Below, piece after piece: positions 12,447 through 23,130 of a stretch of DNA of 64,000 bases. Under the pieces are notes generated by a model. That model made no database searches and was not told the DNA's origin. It was given only the letters and a program-made list of their open reading frames with translations. The translations under genes and the position numbers were made by a program. How positions within the stretch are numbered: position 1 is the first letter of the stretch; each line of letters begins with the position of its first letter. This DNA is from Lepus europaeus. Lineage: Eukaryota; Chordata; Mammalia; Lagomorpha; Leporidae. The stretch covers positions 55,406,474 to 55,470,473 of the forward strand of contig NC_084843.1 in NCBI RefSeq assembly GCF_033115175.1, written 5' to 3'.

Positions 12447-12489
12447 ACCATTTCCCCACGAATATCTAGATATTCGTGGGGAAATGGTG
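12446..12489. repeat. Perfect 44-bp palindrome
   Basis: The left half runs from 'caccatttccccacg' to the centre 'atctagat'; the right half is its exact reverse complement, ending 'cgtggggaaatggtg'. There are no mismatches and no spacer, so this is a cruciform- or hairpin-forming sequence. Symmetry breaks at 12445/12490. It abuts the compound microsatellite. Confidence 0.95.
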
Positions 12490-12505
12490 CTTACAGTAAC
12501 TTTAG

Positions 12506-12802
12506 GGGCCAGGTTTATGGTGCAGTGGGTTAAGGTATCACTCGAACTGTCAGTATTCCCACATCAGAGTGCTTGTTCAAGTCCTTCTTGCTCTGCTTCC
12601 TTCCCAACTCCCAGCTCATGCACTTGGAAAGACAGCAAAAGACAGCCCCAGTACTTAAACCCTTGATATCCTTGTGGAAATCAGGAGTTCCTGGCTAACA
12701 GACCAAGCTATTGTGGCCATCTGGAGAGTGAACCAATAGAACATCTCTGTTTCTTCTTCTCTTTCTATCACTCTCTCAAGTAAATAAATTATTTTTTAAA
12801 AG
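12506..12802 (+). mobile_element. CSINE, old copy (third of three)
   Basis: The head 'ggggccaggtttatggtgcagtg' is complete. The 3' region has 'gtggccatctggagagtgaacc', a CT-rich stretch and the tail 'caagtaaataaattattttttaaaa'. Confidence 0.82.
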
Positions 12803-12839
12803 GTTATTTTGGTATAGAAATTTTCAAAGGTCATGCATA

Positions 12840-12960
12840 TAAGGGTCTTCAAAAATATCATGCGAAATGCATTTTACAAAAAAAGAATGATTTCAAAACT
12901 TTTTACACCAAATTGAACTTGTCTGCTAATTCCATCTGCATAAACTTTTTGAAGTATTAA
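12840..12960. mobile_element. Short DNA transposon relic (same type as 3929-4112)
   Basis: Inverted termini 'gggtcttcaaaaa' (left) and 'ctttttgaagtatta' (right) enclose about 120 bp. The interior carries 'caaaactttttacacc', the complement of the core shared with the element at 3929-4112. It is non-coding. Confidence 0.45.
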
Positions 12961-13479
12961 AATTTATGTAACATTATAAAATACAAATTTTGTGGACACA
13001 TTTATGTGAAATAGCTTTACAGCTTCAAATTGCATTACCCTAGTGATAATTCAGAATTTAACACAATTCACAGACTCCACTGCACACAGACACTTGAAAA
13101 ATATGGCACTTAGTATTTTAAGTTTTCAAATATGTTATCATGGTAAAAATGTTAGACAACTTCAGTTTCTTATAAAATACCAAGTGGTTTAGTTTGTTTA
13201 GACACAAATAACAGATGATAGTCTGAAGCTGGTATAAGAAAAAGACAGTAAAATATTTATAGTTTTGGACCTCAGCTTGTATAAAAGGGCATATCTCAGA
13301 GACCTTGTAGTGATTAATATGACAGCCTATCTCCTCATCTGTGTTCTCATCTTCCCCAAGTGAAGGAGACCCTGCTTAGGTGGGCACTGTCTCTTCACCT
13401 ATGTGCCCACCTAAGATTCGCTCTGGGCATCCACAAGTCACTGACTCTTCAGATTATTCTTTGCTTGCCGGCACTTTTT
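12961..13479. other. Unassigned intergenic DNA
   Basis: No gene or named repeat. Near 13320-13420 there is a small imperfect duplication of 'tgtctcttcacctatgtg'-like sequence, which I do not interpret. Confidence 0.45.
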
Positions 13480-13775
13480 AACTTTATTTTTCTTTATTTG
13501 AAAGAGTAAGAGAGAGGGAGAGAGAGAGAAAGAGATCTCAAATGTCCCAAATGTCTATACTAGCTGGGCTGGGTCAGGAGCCAGGAACTCTACCCACGTC
13601 TTCTACGTAGGTAGCAAGGACTCAAGTACCTGAGCTGTCATCTCCTACCTCTTAGAGTGGGCAGTAGTGGGAGTATGGATTGGAAGCAGAGCTGGACCTC
13701 GAATCCAGGCACTCTAGTAAGATACTCCAACACCACTAGTAGCAGTTTAACCTGCTATGCTGCAACCACCACCCT
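13480..13775 (-). mobile_element. CSINE, old copy
   Basis: Minus strand. Its CT-rich 3' region appears as a GA-rich run at 13503-13532, and the head ends near 'agtttaacctgctatgctgc' at about 13765. Confidence 0.8.
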
Positions 13776-14214
13776 CCAGTCTGCACTGTAACCTGGCTCC
13801 CCCAGTGTCCTTCCATAAATCCCATGAATATGCTAGGATGCAAATGTCTTCCATACTGTCATTACCTTTATTTTACCACTTTGATTATGGTTCCTCTGAA
13901 GTTCTATACCTACCACTGGCTTTTGCTTTTTTGTTTACCATCCAAGTTTCTTAAAAGAACTTTCCTTCCATCAGTCCCCACTCATTTCTTAGTCTGGTTT
14001 CGGAATCTTCCCCTGTAAACTCATCGTAGTATGTTGCAGTTACCAGATACAATGAATCCTTCTGGTCCAAGATTGTGCCACCCATATCCAACCATGCACC
14101 AACTCCTATCCTACCTCTCCAAAACACCACCTATCAGTCACTGCTGTCTTTGTAGTGGGTCTACTTGGCTAAGATGAACCACATTTTACTTTGTGTTCAT
14201 AAGATTAATCCTAC
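13776..14214. other. Unassigned intergenic DNA
   Basis: Pyrimidine-rich. Two overlapping frames of about 65 codons have no supporting signature. Confidence 0.45.
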
Positions 14215-14565
14215 ACTAGGTAAGGAGTTCAACAAATAATAAGTAGAAAAAAAAAAACCTGTTCCTCGACAGTAGAGACAAGGACTGTAAGCAATCATCG
14301 AATCTCAAATCTCAATTTCACTCCCATGGCTCACATTTTTTGTACTCCATTAGTTACCACAGATCAGGGAAAACATACGGTATTCGTCTCATTGGGACTT
14401 GAAGTAGATCCTTGTAAAACTTAAAAGAGAGAATAAGAGAGGACGGAGGAGGAAAGATGGGAATGTGTGTAGGAGGGAGGGTAGGGTAGAAAGTGTAACT
14501 GTGTTCCTAAATCTGTATGTGTGAAATTTGTTTGCCTTAAAGAAAATTAAAAAAAAAAAAGAGAG
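14215..14565 (+). mobile_element. L1 3'-end fragment with a twin-priming inversion
   Basis: 14215-14398 matches the L1 3' UTR in minus orientation ('gatcaggga..acata', 'ctcattgggact'; compare the complement at 63520-63700). From about 14399 to 14565 the sequence is the L1 3' terminus in plus orientation: GA-rich stretch, 'ctgtgttcctaaatctgtatg', then a poly-A tail, matching 33700-33838. The outer end of the inverted part lies just upstream of the start of the sense part in L1 coordinates, which is the expected geometry of twin priming. Confidence 0.65.
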
Positions 14566-15399
14566 ATAAGCCACATTCCCAGAATTCTTTTCCCTGCATT
14601 TTGATCCAAAGTGGATCACAAGAGACACTTTAGATATCATAAGTCAAAAGTGAAGCACAACCATGTATTGATTCAATACTTAGAAGGCTGGTGCAGGGGC
14701 AGCAGGAGATGATGTAGCTCATGCATCCTCTCATTTACCTGCTGGCTTCATTCATCAGTTTGGGAGGCAGTTATTCCACTCTCTCCCAGGGCTTTCTTCA
14801 TCATCTCCAACCTGGGCCAGTGCCCATTTAAGTTTCTCAACAAGTGACGATAGAAACAGTATACACAACCTAGTCTGTCGGTGTGGAATCCTATCCATGC
14901 TCATAGTTCTGCTTCATCCTCATTTTCCCCACTTTATATCCATCTGCCCTTCTATCTGCCTGTCATTCAGATTTCAAGCTCCAGAATCAGATGTGAAGGC
15001 AGATTTTCACAGATTCTTTAGCCAAATCCCCCAGTTGTGGAAGAACAGATTCTTACAATAAATTATGTATTTAATCTGTATCTCATGAATTAATTAGTCT
15101 ATCATATACCTACTTTTATTTATCTTTCCTAGAGGTTCTTCTGTGATAATCAAGCCCAAACTGATGGAGTCTTTTTTTTTTTTTTGTCTTTCCTTACTTT
15201 ACATTTCCTCACTGTTTTTTCTGTCTACAATCTTCCACCTTTTCCAAGCATTTTGTCTAGCTCACAAATTTAATTTCATATTGTAAAAATCTGTTCATGT
15301 CACTTCTCAGAGTAAAATCTTTTAGTGGTTTATAATTACTTCTGTCACACTACATAGATATCTAACAATGATGACCCAGGCCTATGAGTTGTGTAATAT
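14566..15399. other. Unassigned intergenic DNA
   Basis: No recognisable gene or repeat. A 13-base T-run lies near 15173-15185. Confidence 0.45.
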
Positions 15400-15428
15400 A
15401 ATTACTTATTTTCCTTTTATTTGAAATG

Positions 15429-15470
<42 letters not shown>

Positions 15471-15722
15471 TAGAATATCTTCCACGTGCTGATTTACTCT
15501 CCAAATGTCCATGACAGCCCAGGCTGAGCCACACTGAGGTCAGGAGCTATCCCCTCAATCCAGGTTACTTGCTTGGGTGGCAAGGTCCCAAATACCACAG
15601 CCCAGGGCGCACATTACCAGAAAGAAAGCTGGAACCTGGGGCAGAGTCAGAGGTGGAACAATGGCATTCTGACATGGGATGTTGGCAACCCAAGCAATAT
15701 CTTAACTGCTGCATCAAATGCA
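15400..15722 (-). mobile_element. CSINE, old copy containing a tetranucleotide microsatellite
   Basis: Minus-strand SINE. The complement of its CT-rich 3' region has expanded into (GACA)n. The body retains the complement of the 'agctcctgacc' and 'ctctgctt' blocks. The 105- and 113-codon plus frames extend across it and are not genes. Confidence 0.78.
15443..15470. repeat. (GACA)7 microsatellite
   Basis: Seven uninterrupted GACA units follow a short GA run inside the 3' region of the enclosing CSINE. Likely length-polymorphic. Confidence 0.95.
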
Positions 15723-18628
15723 GAAACCCCTGGCATTTTTTTAATTTCTCTACTCTTATTTTTCCTCAAAACCCCATTACCTATGAGGGCCATGTGCACA
15801 GTTTCCATCCAAGCATGCCTAAGTATCCTCAGTTCTCTAGGTCTCCTTGCCTTTGTTCATGCTCCTCCCTCAGCTTCTGTCCCTAATGAATACGGATTCA
15901 TCTTTGTGATTTAGTTCAAGAGGGATCCTTAGGAAATTTCCCGATAATCTTCACCCACAGTCAAATTCATTTGAGAGGCTTATCTGGGTAAACTTCCCAA
16001 GGATAAAGCATAATTCACCAACTCCACTGATTCCTAACCTTTCCACTGCAGCAATTTAATAAACCAGTAGGACTGAGGAGAGTGTTTTGGGAAGTTAATT
16101 TGAGATAACCTCAGATGGTGTGTTAGCCAGTGCAGTTATGCCAAATATGTTGAACTCTGCTCTGTCCTATGCCTGATAAACCTGTAATAAATATCTTTTG
16201 CTTCTCTGTGATCAACATTTCAGTTCCCATGGGCAGACTTTCTGACTCCTAATAATTTCTGTATGTATGGAGTGCTCTCTTGATTTCAGTCTTCCTGGTC
16301 CCTATATGGCTAATATATAGCAAACACTCTTTTCCAACACATTTAAATATACGTTTTGTTTTCCTTTTACATTTTTGATGCTTGCCTTGGATTGGTAGCT
16401 ATCACATATCATTCTGTATACTCAACATAGCTCTATCAAACTTGATTTGTGTAAACAGGCAAAAATAATCAAAGGTAAGTTAAGCATATTTTCTGCAATT
16501 CCACAAAGCATAAGATCTAATCACCTCAGGTGATCTATACCAAGCTGTGAGGTTAATATCCCATGCCAGGGCTGTGTTGGAGATGAATGGAATTCTACTT
16601 CTGAGGTCAGTAGTGAAGGCAGCAGAGTTCCTTCAGAATTGTAGCTCTACAAAATAGGATTGGCTACTTTTTCTCATCTAATATCGTTACCATTTCAATA
16701 TGGAAATACAGTGCCTAGTAAGAGAGGGAAAGCTAATATTAAATCATGGGAGTCTGAGTCCAAGAGCCTGCTCTTTCCCTGGTTTTAAAATTCTGCTTCC
16801 AGAAAGGGGTGTGTGATAATAATCCCTATCTCAAAATGTTGTAGTTAGTTGAATAGCAAGGTTAGGATTCTGTGGACAATGAAACACTCCTTACAAGAAA
16901 AAATGAAAAGACTTGATTTGTCATTTGGAAGAAAAGGGGAACCTTAAAAATAATTTCCCATCTTTTTTCCCTCATTCTTCTTTTCTTCCTTTCTTATTTC
17001 ACCTCTTTCCTTTTCATTCTTCATACATAGACATTGTTCTCTAATGTTGACAAATGGAAGAGAAAGTGTAGACCATTACAGAAGACTCACATATTGAACC
17101 CAGAAAATGGAGCCAATCAATTTCTTATTTGCTTCTGCAGGTTCACTTGAGCGAACCCACAGTGCAGAGAAGCACAAGAACTACTTCTTTTGTGTCCTTT
17201 TGCTTTTCCACAAGGTGCTTCTCAATCCCTCTGACCCTAATGCAATTGCTTCATCCTCTATGGTAATTGTTAACCCTTTCTCTTCCCCCTTGAAATGTAG
17301 ATAAATCTTCTCCCAAACACTTGCCAATTTTACAACTTAGGGATGAATTTTTTTAGGATGCTGAGAACTATCTGTTTGAAATGCAAACTGCAAGGATGAC
17401 AGAGACCATATCACTAACTCAAAGTTCCTGTGGGAAATTAAGAGTCTCATTAGGGTGTAACCTCTGTCATGCAAATAATAGGAAGTTTAGGTTCCTCTAG
17501 GGTAAGTCCAATCAGCAAATGTAGACAGCCTAGGAAGCCCCCAGCTCAGCTTCTAGCATCTCTCCTACCCTTTGTCTCCTGGGAACTGGGTATCCAAAAA
17601 CACTGCTGCTGGCAATAGTATCAGAATGAAATTTACTTCAGGCTGCTCATCGGAGCTGGTGCAATTTTGTCTTTAACAGGGCCCACCAGGAGAGTGTAGT
17701 GGAGATAACTGGTCACATAAAGATTTGTCTTCGGGAGCAAAAATACGTTGGTGGAGCACAGGGAGCAGCTTCAGATAATACATTTTGCCATTGTACATGG
17801 GTAAGTAAGTATTTATCCAGTAATAATATGTGTAAGGTAAAAATGACCAGATTTACCAGTGCACATCCACATCTACGTTCAAAAGTACGGCTTACTTCAC
17901 TGTGGCTGGTTAATGAGAACATATTCTCCCCTTTATGGTGAGGCCTCCGAATTGCAGAATACTTTGGAATTCTTTATGGAAAATATATTGGGTAGCCTTT
18001 GAGTAACACTCGGGGCTTCCTTTGAATTTGAGAAGGAAATCTTCATCTCAAACTATGTATGTATCCTTTGCACTGAAGAACATCTGACCTGCCTACCGCA
18101 GAACATCTTCTGACCTGCCTACCCCAGCCCTCTCTTCTAATCTCTTGGCAAACCACGGGTGTCTGCTCTTCATTCCTGCCTCTGTGACTTTCCAGTTTCC
18201 TTTGCTTTCCATTTGCAAGTGTCTCTTTCCCTGGGTTTATTTTTCCTCTTCTGCGATGTATCCCATTTCCTCACTAACAACTTAGCCTTCAGTTATCTCT
18301 TTTTGCAATAAAAACAGACTCTGCAGGATTTTCTTCTTGGACTACAATTTCTCAGACTACCATAGAAAAAACTGACTTGAAATAAAAAAAGGCAGGAAGG
18401 AGATGAGGAGTAGGTGTGAGACTAGAGTTAAAATCTAATGAGTTTCTGACTATGATAGAAGAGCATACTGTAACTTGGGGAGACGTACACAGACTCGTAG
18501 ATGCCAGCAAGGATATAAACACAGGCAAGGATATTGCTAACTGTAGAAGATGTCAGAGGGATACTTCATTGTCGGCCATCATCAACTGGCCCCATGAAAT
18601 TTATAATTTTTTTTTTTTAACTTTACTC
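15723..18628. other. Unassigned intergenic DNA, largest gap of the left half
   Basis: No coding gene is recognised over 2.9 kb. Local observations are an exon-like 121-bp segment at 17680-17800 between AG and GTAAGT (see findings), and a direct duplication at 18078-18100 / 18101-18127 sharing 'gaacatc' and 'tgacctgcctacc'. An AATAAA at 18308 may mark the end of an old LTR, but this is uncertain. Confidence 0.45.
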
Positions 18629-18632
18629 AATC

Positions 18633-19349
18633 TGTTACCGGTGAATGGCAGGGTTCTTGTCTTCATGCAAGAAAGAATTCAGGAATGAGACAGAGTAGTG
18701 GGAGGTAAAATAGCAAGGTTTATTAGGGAAGGGACATCCGTAAGTTCGGATGGGCACCTCTCCAGACAGGACCTGAGAGAATGCCCAGTCGCTCGGACTT
18801 GGCGGGGTGGGGGAAGAGTGAGGCTACATGGTTGAGTGGAGAGATTACACCTGACCAGGTCAGGCGGGCAGCTCAGCGTAGAGGCAGAGGGCTGAATGTG
18901 CCCTCAGGTTGAGGCCGGGGGGTTTTAAGGAGATGGGTCTTTGTCTTCATACATCTCCTCCCGAAACAAAGGATTTTATGGATGTAAATTTTAAGAAGCT
19001 CCTATCTGAGTTTTCCCCTGAAGGCATCAGACAGGAGGGAGGCTAGCTGGCACCATCCTGGGTTTAGAGGAAGGGTGAGCAGGACCCCCTAGAGAATTGG
19101 GATCCTGAGCAGGGTGTTTGAAATGCAGATACTGGGCTGCATCTGGAAGATTTGTCAGGCAGAAGGGGTGGGGACCCCCCACCTGGCAGGTTATCAGGTA
19201 GAAAGGCGCAGGGCAGGATGCAAATACCGGGCTGCCTCTGAAACATTATCAGGATGACTTTGAGATGCAGATGCATATGCTGGACATAGACATTGTCCCT
19301 TTACGCCTGTCACACACACAGCAGCTCATATCTGACTTCCTACCTAACA
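18633..19349 (-). mobile_element. Solo LTR of an endogenous retrovirus (4-bp duplication; family A)
   Basis: A 717-bp element with TGTTA...TAACA termini, flanked by the 4-bp duplication AATC at 18629-18632 and 19350-19353. Read on minus, it starts 'tgttaggtaggaagtcag' and ends just after a conserved polyadenylation region. The AATAAA signal is on the minus strand at 18719-18724 (TTTATT on plus). It is homologous throughout to the LTR at 31073-31671 but about 118 bp longer, because its U3 part holds an extra copy of a roughly 100-bp internal repeat. No gag, pol or env flanks it, so it is a solo LTR. The 4-bp duplication suggests a class I (gammaretrovirus-like) element. The assignment is inferred. 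Confidence 0.93.
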
Positions 19350-19353
19350 AATC

Positions 19354-20255
19354 CAAACCGTTAGTGTTTAATGGACTTATAGGGTCTTCATTTTGTTTTG
19401 AACTCATCAGGTCTTTTTCTTGCAAGTTCTTGTGCAATGATTAAAGAGGTTGGGAATTCAATTTTCAGTACTTTCATGTGCAAAATTGATAACATAGAAA
19501 CAGCCTCCTTTGTGTGATGTTCAGTGCCAAATGGGAAAATGTCTTAGTCGTACAGAGTTTCAGTTTCCTAATGCTTTCCTGGCTTCTCTCCATGATGGCA
19601 TCTGGGTCTGTGGAGCTTACATCGGGGGTGTTTGTGGCTGACAGAGCTGGTTTCCAAAACTGGTTAATGCAGCTTGCCTCTTCCCTACCAGCATCTGCAA
19701 CTGAGACAGGTGGATTTATATTCTGAAGTCTGGAGTCTCCTGGGCAGGTCAGAGCTCAGCATTGCTTCCTAACTAACTAGTGCCTACTTGTGGTCTGCCT
19801 TATTGAATCTATAAGTTTTTCACATGGATGTGGATGACCTAAGAAGGCATCCAAATGGGTATGATAAATTCTACTTAATTTTGTGTGTTTTGTGTAGGAA
19901 TTTACTTGGTACCATAGCTACTGTGAGATTAATGAGAAGTTGTTTCTAAACGTGCAACATACTCCTCACAGGGAACAGTTGTTTCTATCCTCTGAAACCA
20001 ACTCAATGTAAACCTGAGAGTGCAAAGGAGGCATGGTTACAAAGAGTAAACTAGCATGGAAAATTCTTGCTCCCAAATTGCTTGGTGTTTCATTTTTTAG
20101 GGCCTTACCTTTGAGTGACTAATTTAACCTCTGATTTGCATTTTTTCCTCCTTTGAAAATGATTATAACACTAGCACTGGTCTCATGAAATTGTAATGAG
20201 GATTATATAAGTTATATACAACATTTGGAGTTTATAGGATTGTAAATAATTGTTA
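19354..20255. other. Unassigned intergenic DNA
   Basis: No recognisable gene or repeat. The 70-codon frame at 19514-19726 is unsupported. Confidence 0.45.
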
Positions 20256-20269
20256 CTTATCACCATCAT

Positions 20270-20601
20270 ATTTTTTAAAAATTTTTTCATTCTAGTTTTT
20301 TCTTATTGGACAGATAGACAGTGAGAGAGAGAAACAGAGAAAAAGGTGTTCCTTCCATTGGTTCACCCCCAAATGGCCAGTACAGCCGGAACTATGCCAA
20401 TCCGAAGCCAGGAGCCAGGTGCTTCCTCCTGGTCTCCCATGCAGGTGCAGGGCCCAAGCACTTGGGCCATCCTCCACTGCCTTCCTGGGCCACAGCAGAG
20501 AGCTGGCCTGGAAGATGGGCAGCTGGGACTAGAACCCGGTGCCCATATGAGATGCGGGCGCTGAAGGTGGAGGATTAGCCAAGTGAGCCATGGCGCTGAC
20601 T
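20270..20601 (-). mobile_element. CSINE, near full-length copy with exact target duplication
   Basis: The target-site duplication 'cttatcaccatcat' lies at 20256-20269 and 20602-20615 with no mismatch. Between them is a minus-strand CSINE whose tail is a T-rich stretch after 20270 and whose head is the complement of 'agtcagcgccatggctca'. The 85- and 72-codon frames on plus are SINE-derived. Confidence 0.95.
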
Positions 20602-20615
20602 CTTATCACCATCAT

Positions 20616-22009
20616 CTTTATAGTTGTCACTGTCATTGTTATCATTATTATTTTATTACTAATATCAATGTCTCAGTTATCAGCAGTATAAATGAAATCT
20701 CAGAAATATTTCCCAGGTAGGTTTTCCTATGTATATAGAGAAGTCATAAGTGATAACCACAGCCCACTTCTGGGACCTAGATAATTCATTTTAGCTCTAG
20801 AAGATATGTAGTTACCTATTCAAAGTTCTCATTTATAAATCACATACTTTTTGCTTTTTTCAATTGAAGCATAAATGGCCTCTTAATTCATGAAGAGAAA
20901 AAGAATTCAGGCCAACAAGTACTGGACTTGGTGTGAGAAATTACAAATATGACAAAGATCCTGTTTCCTGTTTACCAAGCATTTCTGGAACTTTGATGAA
21001 CTAATTTCTAGAACATTTTTTAACTTCTCTGTAAAATGACTGTCTTGTCTGCCAAAGAATTTTGATGGGATCAGGTGAGATAATATATGATTGATTATGT
21101 GTTGTAATCTGTAAAGTCTTATAAGAATTGTCAGTATTCATTTAAAAGTCATTCATAAAGTGCTTACTCTAATACATCTTAGAAGTTATTTTTATGGTTT
21201 TTCCTCTTAATGCAATTCTGAAATTTTAATCTAGACTATTTATTTCTGATGAGAGTTGACAACAAAAGCAGTGAAAGGGAAAAGACTGTGTATTCTCAAA
21301 GGAAGTGAGCACATCTTATTAACCAAAGGAAGAACTCTGCTGTGGGAATTCATCAGCAAACCTCATAAAGTATGGGAAACCACTTCCACTTTTTTCCTCC
21401 CTCAGTCCCAAATCTAGAATATAGAGAAACAAACAGCCAAAATGTGTTCCTCAGGACTTACGCTGTCCTGAGGGGAAAAACAACTTGGTTCTTGTTTGTA
21501 CTTTACTGCAAATTTGCATATAATAAATATTTTAATAATTTACCAAAGGACTCCAAGAAACTATTGCACTAGCAGTGCCTATAAACTAAATTTTGTTTGT
21601 TCTTCCTTGGATCTGTGTGATGTAATTGGGATCCCAGTTCATTTTTAGAGGGTGGGTTATTTTTTACATTGTATCTATAAGTCATTAATGGAAAATAAAG
21701 AACAACCTGTATTCAAAGGGCACCACATAATCCTTGCTGTGATAGACAGCAGACTCTAGGATTACACATCCTGAAATTGTATATGGACAGGTATTATATG
21801 GCATGTGAAATAGATGGCACATGATTTTGATGCTCAGTAACACCCAGAGGACTTCAAGTTTCACTAAAAATTTTCCCATCTGCAGTGCCCTGCTTTGTTA
21901 GACTCCATATAAACAAGCATTGCATAAGAAGAGGAACCACAATATCATAATATATACATAATATATATAATATCATATTATATACACTTACTGTGCTTGA
22001 AATGTGTGC
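20616..22009. other. Unassigned intergenic DNA
   Basis: AT-rich, with a (ATAAT)-like low-complexity patch at 21945-21985. No gene is recognised. Confidence 0.5.
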
Positions 22010-22157
22010 CTCTCACTGTGGTGTAGTAAGCAATGCCTCACATGTGGCACTGGAATCCCATATGGGTGCTGGTTCCTGTCCTGGCTGCTCCTCTCCTGAG
22101 CCAGCTCTCTGCTTACGGCCGGGGAAAGCAGCGGAAGATGGTCCAAGTGCTTAAGTC
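22010..22157 (+). mobile_element. CSINE 5' half, 3'-truncated
   Basis: Head and body ('gtggcactggaatcccatatgg', 'agctctctgcttacggcc', 'caagtgcttaagtccct') stop abruptly where the consensus would continue into 'gcacccatgtgggagac'. An AAAAT-type simple repeat follows directly. SINEs are usually cut at the 5' end, so a missing 3' half joined to an A-rich repeat is atypical. Confidence 0.85.
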
Positions 22158-22207
22158 CCTAAAATAAAATTAAAATTAAAATTAAAATAATAAAATAAAA
22201 TAAAATA
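22158..22207. repeat. (TAAAA)n simple repeat
   Basis: Fifty bases of imperfect TAAAA/TTAAAA units join directly to the truncated CSINE. It looks like an expanded A-rich retrotransposon tail. Confidence 0.9.
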
Positions 22208-22397
22208 TTCTAAACATTTCTAGTATCTTTTTGTTTGAAAATTGTCCAGGACATATTGTTTCTTAAGTCACCCATTATTAACAATATATATGCTTTTACA
22301 TTAATCTCAGTTAGTCAAATATTTCTTAGTGTATTCAGTTGAATGTTATCAAAACAGATAAGAATATAAGGACTGAGAGAAGAAACATATGTGTGCT

Positions 22398-22668
22398 TCC
22401 CAAGTTCAGGCTGAAACCAAATCCTCTCTGTAGAGGTACTGAGAGGTGAGGCCTTGGGAGGTGACTGTGTCCTGAGGGCAGATCCCTAAGGGAAGCCCTG
22501 AGGCAGTTTTCGGATGTTCTGCTTGCTGGGAGGCCCTCACAGACACAGGCCAGCACCTTCATCTGGGCACCTGGCCTCCCGCACTGCACCAAGTACATTC
22601 CATGGTCTGTCAACTGCCCGGGGCCAGGGAGTTTGTCCTAACTTCACAAACGGACAAATGGACTATGA
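22398..22668 (+). mobile_element. Possible old MaLR (MLT1/MST-like) LTR remnant
   Basis: 'gctgaaacc', then 'gaggtgaggccttgggaggtg' with 'cctgagggcagat' a little further on, and a terminal 'caaacggacaaatggacta' are in the order seen in MLT1/MST-type LTRs. The middle is diverged. The match is from memory and moderate. Open frames of 92 and 77 codons overlap it and are not supported. Confidence 0.4.
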
Positions 22669-22841
22669 CGACACTTTTATCAGTCAGGTAATATACACGT
22701 ATTATGAAGATTTTCAGTCTCTTGCATATCAGCAAAATATTTCATAATGTAACAATTATCTATTATCAAGTAATATACAGAAATCTTCGTAAGATCACAT
22801 AGATACACAGACTTAAGAGACAAAAACGGACAGTGGGAAGG

Positions 22842-23130
22842 TTTTTGGGCTAACACTTAAGATGCGGGTTGGGGTGCCGTCACCCCACATACAGTGCCTG
22901 CCTTTGAGTGTTGGCTCTGCTCTGTACTGTAGCTTCCTGCCAACGCACGCTGGGAGGCAGTGGATGCTGGCTCCACAGCTGGCTTCCTGCCACTCACAGG
23001 GCAGAACTTGATTGGATTCCAGGCTCCTGGACCAGGCTCCACCATGGCAGGCATTCGAAGAGTGAACCAGTACATGAGAGCAGTGTCCTCCAACCCCTAC
23101 GCTGTCTTTTTACTTCTCAAATAAATAAAA
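22842..23130 (+). mobile_element. CSINE, diverged copy abutting the CAP1 pseudogene
   Basis: A plus-strand SINE with 'gctaacacttaagatgc', 'ggctctgctctgtactg', 'ctgggaggcagtgg' and a 3' end 'ctcaaataaataaaa' that finishes at 23130. The pseudogene's 5' UTR begins at the next base, so the A-rich tail of this SINE was probably the target of the CAP1 retroinsertion. Confidence 0.8.
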
